DNA of 5,523 nt from Roseburia_C sp900315735 (GCA_052118425.1 JBQKHF010000075.1); one strand, 5' to 3'. Shown: positions 1 to 5,356, counted from the stretch's first letter. Numbers and translations are program-made. The notes: generated by a model from the sequence alone, not told the origin.

Positions 1-105
1 ATGGGGCAGGGGAGAGTTCCACTACTTTCCCAGTGTTCCCTGTAACTTATCAACCATATCAGTTCATTATAAAAATCTCAGATTTTTGTCTTGACAACTG
101 AGCCA
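1..105. other. Unassigned left flank
   Basis: No gene can be supported here. The plus strand, frame 1, is open from the window edge to a TAA at 43-45 (14 codons, reading MGQGRVPLLSQCSL), so this could be the 3' tail of a gene that starts outside the window. I do not recognise the peptide. The minus strand has an 11-codon ATG ORF from 57 to 22 that is too short to judge. The remainder is AT-rich and holds the weak hairpin at 71-87. Confidence 0.2.
71..87 (-). terminator. Weak AT-only hairpin after the small membrane protein
   Basis: AAAAATCT and AGATTTTT form a perfect inverted repeat around one central base; the realistic hairpin is 7 bp with a 3-nt loop. It begins about 20 bases past the stop of the minus-strand gene at 106-348. 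Read on that strand, the T-run forms the 3' arm. There is no GC clamp, so as an intrinsic terminator it would be weak. Its position is the main argument for the call. Confidence 0.3.
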
Positions 106-348
106 CTATAATCCTGCGTTATCATAATTCTCATAATAATCCTTGGTAATATCATAATTTTCCGGTGCATCTGTTGTTGTCATTCCAAACAAATTCTCAT
201 CTGCACTCAATACTACTTTTTCTGATGCCAGAGCATTTTTCTGTTCATCCGAATATGTCTGTTCTCTTTTATACTGCATCAATGCAACAGCTATTCCGAT
301 TACAAACAATACTATAACAATTAACCCTGCCACATTCCTTTTCTTCAT
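106..348 (-). CDS. Small membrane-anchored protein of unknown function
   Basis: An 80-residue protein with a basic N-terminus (MKKR), one hydrophobic segment at about residues 7-24 and a polar, acidic tail of about 55 residues. There is no lipobox Cys and no clear signal peptidase site, so a single-pass signal anchor with the tail outside the cell is the likeliest topology. The tail is rich in Tyr, Asp and Glu and carries ENYD twice (residues 63-66 and 73-76), a small internal duplication. The ATG is preceded by AGAGGAG at a normal distance, which supports a real gene. I recognise no family. It is transcribed divergently from the protease-like gene at 738, with a 389-bp gap between them. The protein ends soon after the second ENYD, so I cannot exclude a truncated C-terminus. 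Confidence 0.65.
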   Translation of the reverse strand: MKKRNVAGLIVIVLFVIGIAVALMQYKREQTYSDEQKNALASEKVVLSADENLFGMTTTDAPENYDITKDYYENYDNAGL

Positions 349-369
349 GTTTAAGCTCCTCTTTTATCA

Positions 370-402
370 GGAGAACTGCCTGTTTTTTACAGGCAATCCT
401 CC
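370..402 (-). promoter_or_regulatory. Leader hairpin before the small membrane protein
   Basis: TGCCTGT (377-383) pairs with ACAGGCA (389-395) around a 5-nt loop. An outer GGAG/CTCC pairing (370-373 with 399-402) extends it across a 3-by-3 internal loop. On the minus strand it lies in the 5' leader, about 20 nt before the ATG and immediately upstream of the AGAGGAG ribosome site. It is not followed by a T-run on that strand, so a role in mRNA stability or translation is more likely than termination. No known riboswitch class was recognised. Confidence 0.4.
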
Positions 403-667
403 CAACTTATTTTTGCAATTATGTTATATTAAATTGTTTTATAAATTATTTGGGATACTTGCCGGAGAATTCCGACATATATGAACTTTCTTACTCTAAA
501 ATAAGATAAATATTATTTTCATAGCTCATACTCCCGCTGTTTCTTCAACAACCACTTAATAACTTAATCATTTTACTTTTTTCTGTCAATTAGCATTTTA
601 GATAAAACACACTATTGTATTTGTATGATTTTCACAAAAGCGAATTATATAACTTTTACATTTCATT

Positions 668-687
668 ATATACTTCCGGAAATATAT
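668..687. promoter_or_regulatory. Palindromic operator candidate (TTCCGGAA core)
   Basis: A 20-bp palindrome centred between 677 and 678, with nine of ten base pairs symmetrical and a perfect TTCCGGAA core. It fills the spacer just upstream of the -10 hexamer at 690-695, where a bound protein would compete with RNA polymerase. The cognate regulator is not identifiable. It lies too far upstream of the ATG, and before the predicted transcription start, to be a leader structure. Confidence 0.4.
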
Positions 688-695
688 GATATAAT
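687..695 (+). promoter_or_regulatory. Extended -10 promoter of the CPBP-family gene
   Basis: TGATATAAT combines a perfect TATAAT (690-695) with the TGn extension. No good -35 lies at 16-18 bp spacing (the position holds TATATA), as is typical for extended -10 promoters. Transcription would start near 702, giving a leader of about 36 nt before the ATG at 738. The ribosome site AGGAGAGG at 721-728 falls inside that leader. Confidence 0.6.
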
Positions 696-737
696 GGACG
701 CATATTTGATTCATTTACTAAGGAGAGGTATTTTACA

Positions 738-1841
738 ATGAAAGAAAAATTTAAAAATCTGTCAGCACCCGTTGGAATTGTGCTGTCTATTGTAGCGGTT
801 ATTCTTTTTACCGGGTTATTGTTGGGGCTTGGCTTTGTTTTAGGAAAAATTCCGGGATTAAATGAACAAAACGACTACCTGCTTCAGGCAATCGCAGAAT
901 TTATCATTCTGATTGTTTTCCTGATTATAACCTTTGTGATTGGTTATACCCGCATCTTTACGGAAAATGTTGCCGGCTGGCTCAGAAGTTTATATACCGG
1001 CGGTTTCTTTGTGGTTTACTGTCTGTTCAGCCTTATTGCACAGATTTATCTTTGCAGCATGTCAAAAGTGGGAAATGTAAGACCTGCTTTGGAAATTATT
1101 TTCTATGTAGTTGCTATTTTTCTGGTTGGACTGGTAGAAGAACTGGTCTTCCGAGGTGTCATTTTTAATCTGTTACTGAACAGTTTTCCAAAAACAAGAA
1201 AAGGCATTACCGGTGCCATTGTTTTAGGCGGTGTTCTCTTTGGTCTGATGCATTTTGTAAATATCCTTTCCGGAGTAAAATTTACAAGTGCGCTGATTCA
1301 GGTTATCTCCGCTGCTTTGATGGGTATTTTATTCTGTACGATATATGCATCTACCCGCAATTTCTGGATGCTTGTCATTTTCCATACTCTTGTTGATTTT
1401 GCCAGCCTGCTTTCCACCGGAATTTTCGATGCCGGAAATATTGTGTCCCAGATCAATACTTTCTCTGCAATTAATTCCCTGTCATTTATCATGCTGGCAA
1501 TTCCAATGTTTGTTATGCTGCGCAAATCAAGACGTATCCGCTTAGAGATGCTCTACAACAACGTTCCGATTTATGATGACGAACACGAAGCAAAGATGCT
1601 TTCCATTGTATCTCTTGTTCTTGGCATCATCAGTCTGGTACTTTCCTGCATCGGCTATCTGATTGGACTTGGTATTGTGGGCATTTTCGCCGCAATTCTT
1701 TCCAAGAAAGCCAAGCCTTATAACAACTCTATGGCTACTGCCGGAATGATTACTTCCATCATCGGAATCGCCCTTTCTGCCATTGCTGTAGTTCTCCTCA
1801 GTGTGGTCTATTCCAGCGATATGATGACGCAGTTTATGTAA
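738..1841 (+). CDS. CPBP-family intramembrane metalloprotease-like protein with DUF4190-like C-terminus
   Basis: A 367-residue polytopic membrane protein. The CPBP (Abi/CAAX protease) motifs are intact: EExxxR at residues 134-139 (EELVFR), FxxxH at 168-172 (FGLMH) and HxxxD at 216-220 (HTLVD). These Glu and His residues form the active site in the Rce1-like family, so an active intramembrane protease is plausible. In bacteria this family includes enzymes linked to bacteriocin self-immunity and peptide maturation, but the substrate here cannot be told. Hydrophobic segments lie at about 12-36, 50-70, 87-107, 118-133, 157-175, 185-203 and 245-262. After a charged linker (261-285) comes an extra module of two hydrophobic helices (about 287-322 and 333-358) around a KKAKPYNN turn and an AGMITSIIGI stretch, resembling DUF4190. 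The protein is longer than most single-domain CPBP proteins because of it. Start: AGGAGAGG lies 9 nt before the ATG. It is probably monocistronic, with a terminator about 70 nt after the stop. Confidence 0.85.
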   Translation: MKEKFKNLSAPVGIVLSIVAVILFTGLLLGLGFVLGKIPGLNEQNDYLLQAIAEFIILIVFLIITFVIGYTRIFTENVAGWLRSLYTGGFFVVYCLFSLIAQIYLCSMSKVGNVRPALEIIFYVVAIFLVGLVEELVFRGVIFNLLLNSFPKTRKGITGAIVLGGVLFGLMHFVNILSGVKFTSALIQVISAALMGILFCTIYASTRNFWMLVIFHTLVDFASLLSTGIFDAGNIVSQINTFSAINSLSFIMLAIPMFVMLRKSRRIRLEMLYNNVPIYDDEHEAKMLSIVSLVLGIISLVLSCIGYLIGLGIVGIFAAILSKKAKPYNNSMATAGMITSIIGIALSAIAVVLLSVVYSSDMMTQFM

Positions 1842-1872
1842 AGATTTTAGCAGTGCGCATCCTCGCGGAGTG

Positions 1873-1914
1873 TTTTTTACTTTACAGGAAAGCAATTTCC
1901 TGTAAAGTGAAAAA
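1873..1914. repeat. Perfect 13-bp inverted repeat between convergent genes
   Basis: The arms ACTTTACAGGAAA (1879-1891) and its complement (1896-1908) are perfect, with a four-base loop that reads GCAA on the plus strand, a GNRA tetraloop in RNA. Flanking T and A runs (1873-1878 and 1909-1914) can lengthen the stem to about 19 bp with one G-U pair. Neither strand has a free T-run after it, so it is not a typical terminator. It may protect mRNA ends or be a dispersed intergenic hairpin. Confidence 0.7.
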
Positions 1915-1936
1915 GCCCGCATTGCTCCGGGCTTTT
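1911..1936. terminator. Bidirectional intrinsic terminator
   Basis: AAAAGCCCG (1911-1919) and CGGGCTTTT (1928-1936) form a 9-bp stem with an 8-nt loop. On the plus strand the GC-rich arm is followed by TTTTCTT and would stop transcripts of the CPBP-family gene ending at 1841. On the minus strand it is followed by TTTTT and would stop the feo operon, whose last gene ends at 1981. Its position between convergent genes fits use from both sides. Confidence 0.85.
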
Positions 1937-1980
1937 CTTATACATTGTCTACATTGTTTAAAATTTTTCGGATACGAGGG

Positions 1981-2253
1981 CTATGCTTCTTCTTCCTTGT
2001 CATCCAGATTTACTACGATTATATTTTTTCTTGTAACCGCGCCAATTTCCTCCAGTGCATTGAGCATACGGTATACCGTTGCTGTTCCAATGCTTTTGTC
2101 CTTCTTGGACGCTCTGTAATAAATTTCCTTACAACTGGAGCAGTTATCTTCTAAGATAATATCCAAAAGAATACGACGCTGCTTTGTCATCCGGCATCCC
2201 CAGTCTTTCAGCATCTTGATTATCTTGTCTCTGGTCTGTGTCGTCTGCGTCAT
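1981..2253 (-). CDS. Stand-alone Fur-type winged-helix DNA-binding protein
   Basis: A 90-residue protein matching only the N-terminal DNA-binding domain of the Fur/Zur/PerR family. Residues 21-31 (RMTKQRRILLD) are the usual RxTxQR helix. Residues 56-71 (GTATVYRMLNALEEIG) are the recognition helix and following turn. The chain ends right after the wing strand (RKNIIVVNL) with an acidic tail, DDKEEEA. The usual C-terminal dimerisation and metal-sensing domain, with its His-rich and CxxC sites, is absent; full Fur proteins are about 140-150 residues. A CxxC (C38, C41) sits where Fur normally has its helix-capping His region, and C20 lies nearby, so metal or redox sensing through these Cys is possible but unproven. 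Start: ATG at 2253 is preceded by GGAGG at 5 nt; an in-frame TTG at 2265 overlaps that ribosome site and is unlikely. It is the last gene of the feo operon, 18 nt after the Cys-rich gene, and probably a local iron-linked regulator. Its position recalls FeoC, also a small wHTH. Confidence 0.8.
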   Translation of the reverse strand: MTQTTQTRDKIIKMLKDWGCRMTKQRRILLDIILEDNCSSCKEIYYRASKKDKSIGTATVYRMLNALEEIGAVTRKNIIVVNLDDKEEEA

Positions 2254-2271
2254 GCCTGCCTCCAATCTAGA

Positions 2272-2409
2272 TTAATGGCAATGTCCATCACAGTGCTTGC
2301 AGTTCACACCACACTGCAGTGATTTTCCTGCCTTTTTGTCTTTTACCATGCTTCGAATTATAAGTGCAACGACTGCTACAACTACAGCTCCAACAATAAC
2401 TGTACCCAT
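2272..2409 (-). CDS. FeoB-associated Cys-rich membrane protein
   Basis: A 45-residue microprotein. Residues 2-18 are a glycine/valine-rich hydrophobic helix and residues 19-30 are basic (RSMVKDKKAGK). The last 13 residues carry four Cys and three His (C33, C37, H39, C40, H43, C44, H45) in a CxxxCxxCxxxC arrangement. This matches the small FeoB-associated Cys-rich membrane family (PF12669-like) found beside feoB in many Firmicutes and Bacteroidetes. The likely role is binding or passing metal at the inner face of the FeoB channel, since the positive residues put the Cys-rich tail in the cytoplasm; this is inferred from context. The ribosome site AAAGGAG lies about 8 nt before the ATG, within the 28-bp gap after feoB. 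The short length is normal for the family. Confidence 0.9.
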   Translation of the reverse strand: MGTVIVGAVVVAVVALIIRSMVKDKKAGKSLQCGVNCKHCDGHCH

Positions 2410-2437
2410 CGTAATCACTCCTTTCTGTTATAGCGGA

Positions 2438-4603
2438 TTATTTTGCTTTTACTGTTACATTTAATGTCTGGCTTTCCTTATAAGGACGGAACAAAAGATA
2501 AATGAATCCGATGATTAAAAGGAATGCGACTACTGTTCCAATACCAAATGTTCCTGCTGTAATTAATGTTCCAATCTGGAAGATACATAAGGATACAACA
2601 TATGCAAGGATACACTGATATCCGATTGCGAACCAGAACCATTTTGTATTGTTCATCTCACGTTTGATTGCACCCATAGCTGCGAAACATGGCGCACACA
2701 GTAAGTTGAATACTAAGTAAGAATATGCTGCAAGTGCAGTCATGCTGCTTGCCAGATTACCCCAGATTTCTGCTCCGTCTTCTGCAACTTCTGCAAATCC
2801 GAATAACTGTCCGATTGTTCCTACTACGTTCTCTTTTGCGATTAATCCGGTAATCGCTGCAACTGTCATCTTCCAGTTACCCCATCCAAGAGGTGCGAAG
2901 ATCCAGGCAACTGCATTACCAATCTTAGCTAAGACACATTCTGCCTGAGCAGCTTCCAGAGCGGTTCCCTCCAGTCCGTCAAAGCTTAACATTCCGAAGC
3001 TTCCGTCTGTCCATCCAAAGTTCATTAAGAACCAGACTACGATAGTTGATAAGAGGATGATTGTACCAGCCTTCTTAATAAAGGACCAGCCTCTCTCCCA
3101 CATGCTTCTTAATACGTTTCCAACTGTTGGCCAGTGATATGCCGGTAACTCCATAACGAATGGTGCCGGATCTCCAGCAAACATCTTTGTTTTCTTTAAG
3201 ATAATACCGGAGCAGATGATTGCTGCGATACCAACAAAATATGCACTTGGTGCAACCCATGAAGCTCCATCAAACAATGCACCAGCGATTAATGCGATGA
3301 TTGGAAGTTTTGCTCCACATGGGATAAATGTTGTTGTCATAATTGTCATCTTACGGTCTCTGTCATTTTCAATGGTTCTTGATGCCATAACTCCAGGAAC
3401 ACCACAACCACTACCGATTAACATCGGGATAAATGATTTTCCGGAAAGACCGAATTTACGGAAGATACGGTCCATGATAAATGCGACACGAGCCATATAA
3501 CCGCAGGACTCTAAGAATGCTAAAAAGATGAATAATACCAGCATCTGCGGTACGAATCCGAGAACCGCACCAACACCGGAGATAATACCATCTACGATAA
3601 GACCTGTCAGCCAGTCTGCACATCCGATATTTTCAAAGAAGTTCTGTGCTGCCGGGATAATCCACTCACCAAAGAGAGTATCATTGGTCCAGTCTGTTAA
3701 AATGGAACCTACTGTTGTTACAGATACATAATATACAACCCACATAACTACTGCGAAGATTGGCAGTGCCAGCCAGCGGTTTGTTACGATACGGTCAATC
3801 TTATCGGAAGTAGAAAGTGCTTTCTTGCCATTCTTGGTAATACACTCACCAATAATGCTTGAAATATATACATATCTTTCATTTGTGATAATACTTTCGG
3901 TATCATCATCAAATGCATCTTCCATTTCTTTGATTTCTGCAGATACATCTGCATTCTGTTTCATCTGCTCTGCAATCTTATCATCTTTCTCAAGAAGTTT
4001 GATTGCGAAGAAACGTTTCTGTTCTTCCGGAATGTCACTTCCTAATTTTTCTTCTGCTTTGCGGATGATGTCCTCCGCTTCTTTCGAGAACTCATGTACC
4101 GGAGCTGCTGCTTTCTGTTTTGCTGCTTCGATTGCTTTCTCTGCTGCTGCTGTAATTCCGGTTCCCTTTAATGCAGAAATTTCAACAACTTCGCATCCTA
4201 ATTTCTTAGAAAGCTTGCCGATATGTATCTGGTCTCCGGATTTCTTTACTAAGTCCATCATGTTTACAGCCATGATAACCGGAATTCCCAGTTCCATTAA
4301 CTGTGTAGAAAGATAAAGGTTTCTCTCGATGTTGGTTCCATCTACAATATTTAAGATTGCATCCGGACGCTCGTTAATCAGATAATTTCTTGCAACGACT
4401 TCTTCCAGTGTATATGGTGATAAGGAATAGATACCTGGTAAGTCCATGATTGTTACATCCTTATGACCTTTTAACTTTCCTTCTTTTTTCTCTACAGTTA
4501 CGCCTGGCCAGTTACCTACGAACTGGTTAGAACCTGTCAGAGCATTAAATAATGTGGTTTTTCCACTGTTGGGATTTCCTGCTAATGCAATTTTAATCGC
4601 CAT
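2438..4603 (-). CDS. feoB: Ferrous iron transport protein B (GTP-driven Fe(II) permease)
   Basis: A 721-residue FeoB, the main Fe(II) importer of anaerobes, in the cytoplasmic membrane. The N-terminal G domain is complete: G1 GNPNSGKT (9-16), G2 Thr36, G3 DLPG (54-57), G4 NMMD (114-117) and G5 SALK (143-146). A charged helical stretch at about 165-255 is the GDI-like spacer. From about residue 277 the protein is polytopic. It holds the two paired gate motifs, with GSGCGVPG at 397-404 and IPCGAKLP at 427-434; Cys400 and Cys429 are the conserved pore-lining candidates. A CAPC at 636-639 precedes the last two helices. The length is within the family range and there is no frameshift. ATG at 4603 follows AGGAG at 8 nt. 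Unlike its neighbours it is separated from the upstream feoA-like gene by 161 bp, and that gap carries a repeat array and operator. The Cys-rich partner follows 28 bp downstream. The family identification is secure. Confidence 0.98.
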   Translation of the reverse strand: MAIKIALAGNPNSGKTTLFNALTGSNQFVGNWPGVTVEKKEGKLKGHKDVTIMDLPGIYSLSPYTLEEVVARNYLINERPDAILNIVDGTNIERNLYLSTQLMELGIPVIMAVNMMDLVKKSGDQIHIGKLSKKLGCEVVEISALKGTGITAAAEKAIEAAKQKAAAPVHEFSKEAEDIIRKAEEKLGSDIPEEQKRFFAIKLLEKDDKIAEQMKQNADVSAEIKEMEDAFDDDTESIITNERYVYISSIIGECITKNGKKALSTSDKIDRIVTNRWLALPIFAVVMWVVYYVSVTTVGSILTDWTNDTLFGEWIIPAAQNFFENIGCADWLTGLIVDGIISGVGAVLGFVPQMLVLFIFLAFLESCGYMARVAFIMDRIFRKFGLSGKSFIPMLIGSGCGVPGVMASRTIENDRDRKMTIMTTTFIPCGAKLPIIALIAGALFDGASWVAPSAYFVGIAAIICSGIILKKTKMFAGDPAPFVMELPAYHWPTVGNVLRSMWERGWSFIKKAGTIILLSTIVVWFLMNFGWTDGSFGMLSFDGLEGTALEAAQAECVLAKIGNAVAWIFAPLGWGNWKMTVAAITGLIAKENVVGTIGQLFGFAEVAEDGAEIWGNLASSMTALAAYSYLVFNLLCAPCFAAMGAIKREMNNTKWFWFAIGYQCILAYVVSLCIFQIGTLITAGTFGIGTVVAFLLIIGFIYLLFRPYKESQTLNVTVKAK

Positions 4604-4651
4604 CTTTTTTACTCCTCTTTTCTTCTTTCTTTTATCATTTTTGAATTTCCT

Positions 4652-4670
4652 GCATAGAGCCTTTCTATGC
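4652..4670 (-). promoter_or_regulatory. Hairpin in the feoA-feoB intercistronic leader
   Basis: GCATAGA (4652-4658) and TCTATGC (4664-4670) are perfect 7-bp arms around a 5-nt loop. In the minus-strand mRNA the hairpin lies about 48 nt before the feoB start codon. No T-run follows, so it is not a terminator. It may influence mRNA processing or stability between the feoA and feoB segments. It directly adjoins the TGTTAG array. Confidence 0.4.
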
Positions 4671-4736
4671 TGTTAGTCCGATATTTCTTTTGTTAGTCGG
4701 ACTGTTCTAATGTTAGCTTAGCATTCTTTATGTTAG
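4671..4736. repeat. Four TGTTAG direct repeats at exact 20-bp spacing upstream of feoB
   Basis: TGTTAG occurs at 4671, 4691, 4711 and 4731, each exactly 20 bp apart, near two helical turns. The first two extend to TGTTAGTC, and the ends of the first three units are T-rich (TTCTTT, TTCTAA, TTCTTTA). The fourth repeat forms the left arm of the palindrome at 4732-4748. Regular phasing on one face of the DNA suggests stacked or cooperative binding of a regulator. The units are too short and too degenerate for CRISPR. Confidence 0.7.
4675..4703 (-). promoter_or_regulatory. AGTCCGA/TCGGACT inverted repeat within the array
   Basis: AGTCCGA (4675-4681) and TCGGACT (4697-4703) are perfect 7-bp complements separated by 15 nt. 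In the minus-strand mRNA this could form a hairpin just upstream of the one at 4652-4670. It spans the first two TGTTAG units, so the same DNA could serve either as RNA structure or as protein-binding sites; the sequence alone cannot separate these. Confidence 0.35.
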
Positions 4737-4758
4737 TATTTACTAACCTATGTGTAAA
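4730..4758 (-). promoter_or_regulatory. Possible internal promoter for feoB
   Basis: On the minus strand TTTACA (plus 4753-4758) and TAACAT (plus 4730-4735) are 17 bp apart. The -35 matches five of six consensus bases but the -10 only four of six. The operator-like palindrome at 4732-4748 sits across the spacer and -10. The call rests mainly on that combination and on the unusually large gap before feoB. Confidence 0.3.
4732..4748. promoter_or_regulatory. Second copy of the feo operator motif
   Basis: GTTAGTA, two T, TACTAAC form a perfect 7-bp inverted repeat (4732-4747). Including the following C, 15 of 17 bases match the site in the main feo promoter (5268-5284), differing only at two central positions; the shared form is GTTAGTATWTWCTAACC. 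The match between two separate control regions of one operon is good evidence for a common regulator. The half-site resembles the GGTTAG/CTAACC halves of DtxR/IdeR boxes, but the spacing differs. Confidence 0.65.
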
Positions 4759-4764
4759 AAAAAT

Positions 4765-4986
4765 TTACTCTACTTCAATCATTTCTGCATCTGCTTTACG
4801 AAGAGAAAGCTCATAGCCTCTGACTGTCACCTCTACCGGATCACCGAGTGGAGCAACCTTTCTTACATAAACGTCCACGCCCTTGGTAATACCCATGTCC
4901 ATGATACGTCTCTTTACCGGTCCCTCTCCGGACAGCTTTTTCACCTTTACGGTCTGACCGCAGGCTACTTCTTTTAATGTCTTCAT
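4765..4986 (-). CDS. feoA: FeoA-family protein (second copy)
   Basis: A 73-residue FeoA-domain (SH3-like) protein. The family pattern is clear: a basic first strand (QTVKVKKLSGEG), RRIMDMGITKG at residues 27-36, the VAPLGDPVEVTVRGYELSLR stretch at about 44-63, and the final EADAEMI-like strand (ADAEMIEVE). FeoA proteins are small cytoplasmic partners of FeoB, thought to act on its G domain or on channel assembly. Start: the ATG at 4984-4986 has AAGGAGG a few bases upstream. An upstream ATG would add 18 residues that run through the ribosome site and into the preceding gene, so it was rejected. It lies 19 nt after the first feoA-like gene, clearly in one operon, and 161 bp before feoB. It is more basic than the first copy and closer to canonical FeoA. 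Confidence 0.93.
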   Translation of the reverse strand: MKTLKEVACGQTVKVKKLSGEGPVKRRIMDMGITKGVDVYVRKVAPLGDPVEVTVRGYELSLRKADAEMIEVE

Positions 4987-5005
4987 AATTTCCTCCTTCT
5001 GGCTG

Positions 5006-5218
5006 TTACACCATAATCTTATTTGCCATGTCTTTTCCAATTGCTACTCTGGATTCTTTGACATTTACAATCATATTTCCATTTACCTCAGATACAACGG
5101 TTACTGTACCACCAGCAACAAAGCCAAGGTTTTCAAGAAATCTTCTTGTTTCTTCTTTTCCGCCGACCTTCTTAATTACATTCGGCTCTCCTTCTTTTAC
5201 CATAGATAAAGGCATCAT
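5006..5218 (-). CDS. FeoA-family protein (first copy, operon leader)
   Basis: A 70-residue FeoA-domain protein, first gene of the feo operon. It shows VIKKVGGKEETRRFLENLG (residues 14-32), GFVAGGTVTVVSEVNGNMIV (about 32-51) and the closing strand SRVAIGKDMANKIMV, the order expected of the SH3-like fold. It is clearly diverged from the second copy and lacks the PLGDP loop, where it reads VNGNMI. Clostridia often carry two or more FeoA genes ahead of feoB, and why is not settled. Start: two ATGs are adjacent (5216-5218 and 5213-5215). AGGAG lies 3 nt before the first and 6 nt before the second, so the second may be the real start. The leader from the predicted transcription start is about 46 nt. 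Confidence 0.92.
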   Translation of the reverse strand: MMPLSMVKEGEPNVIKKVGGKEETRRFLENLGFVAGGTVTVVSEVNGNMIVNVKESRVAIGKDMANKIMV

Positions 5219-5265
5219 ATTCTCCTCTTTTCTATTGTGCTATTGTTAATTTTTTCTCATTTCAT

Positions 5266-5285
5266 TGGTTAGTATATTCTAACCA
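5266..5285. promoter_or_regulatory. Palindromic operator over the feo -10
   Basis: TGGTTAG (5266-5272) and CTAACCA (5279-5285) are perfect 7-bp arms around TATATT, giving a 20-bp palindrome with one mismatched pair. The -10 hexamer (5271-5276) lies inside it, so a bound protein would block RNA polymerase. The site at 4732-4748 matches it. A metal-dependent repressor is the natural inference for an iron-uptake operon. Candidates are a DtxR/MntR-type protein encoded elsewhere or the Fur-type wHTH of this operon. Confidence 0.7.
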
Positions 5286-5299
5286 TTATTAGTTGTCAA
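5271..5299 (-). promoter_or_regulatory. Main feo operon promoter
   Basis: On the minus strand there is a perfect TTGACA (plus 5294-5299), a 17-bp spacer and TATACT (plus 5271-5276), a strong vegetative-sigma match. Transcription would start near 5264, about 46 nt before the first feoA-like gene. The high basal strength together with the operator over the -10 fits a gene set that is fully on unless repressed. Confidence 0.8.
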
Positions 5300-5356
5300 G
5301 AACGTTTTTGAGAAAATTTTATCATTAAGAAACATTTTTTAGATTCACTTTATGAT

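Larger units (their letters stand above)
349..737. other. Long AT-rich divergent intergenic region
   Basis: 389 bp between two divergent genes, with no ORF that has a credible ribosome site. It holds the leader hairpin at 370-402, an imperfect palindrome CGGA-GAAT-TCCG near 464-475, and the promoter and palindrome of the 738 gene at its right end. For the minus-strand gene the best promoter-like match is a perfect TTGACA (plus-strand TGTCAA at 584-589), but the hexamer 17 bp downstream (TAAGTT) is a poor -10. The promoter of that gene is therefore unresolved. Confidence 0.5.

Noticed and set aside
1..60. Transposase remnant at the left edge
   Set aside because: The peptides readable on either strand are 14 residues or shorter, match nothing I recognise, and no terminal repeat like that at 5433 is present.
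91..112. TTGACA followed by TATAAT on the plus strand
   Set aside because: The hexamers are only 10 bp apart, too close for a vegetative promoter, and TATAAT overlaps the end of the minus-strand gene.
1542..1922. 126-codon open frame antisense to the CPBP-family gene end
   Set aside because: It overlaps the C-terminal module and runs through the inverted repeat and into the terminator; the His/Asn-rich composition is that of a shadow frame.
2254..2265. In-frame TTG start adding four residues to the Fur-type protein
   Set aside because: It overlaps the GGAGG ribosome site of the ATG at 2253 and has no ribosome site of its own.
3825..4316. 163-codon open frame on the plus strand inside feoB
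   Set aside because: It lies antisense to the feoB G-domain and spacer region, has a Ser/Ala-rich composition typical of a reverse-frame shadow, and no ribosome site.
4671..4748. CRISPR array
   Set aside because: Repeats of 6-8 bp at 20-bp spacing are far too short, and there are no cas genes. The same applies to the 23-bp repeats at 5433-5492.
4987..5040. N-terminal 18-residue extension of the second FeoA
   Set aside because: It would be coded by the ribosome site and the end of the preceding gene; the ATG at 4986 has an excellent AAGGAGG.
5266..5285. Firm naming of the operator as a DtxR/IdeR or Fur box
   Set aside because: The half-sites resemble DtxR boxes but the arms are separated by 6 bp rather than 1, and the site does not match a classical Fur box.
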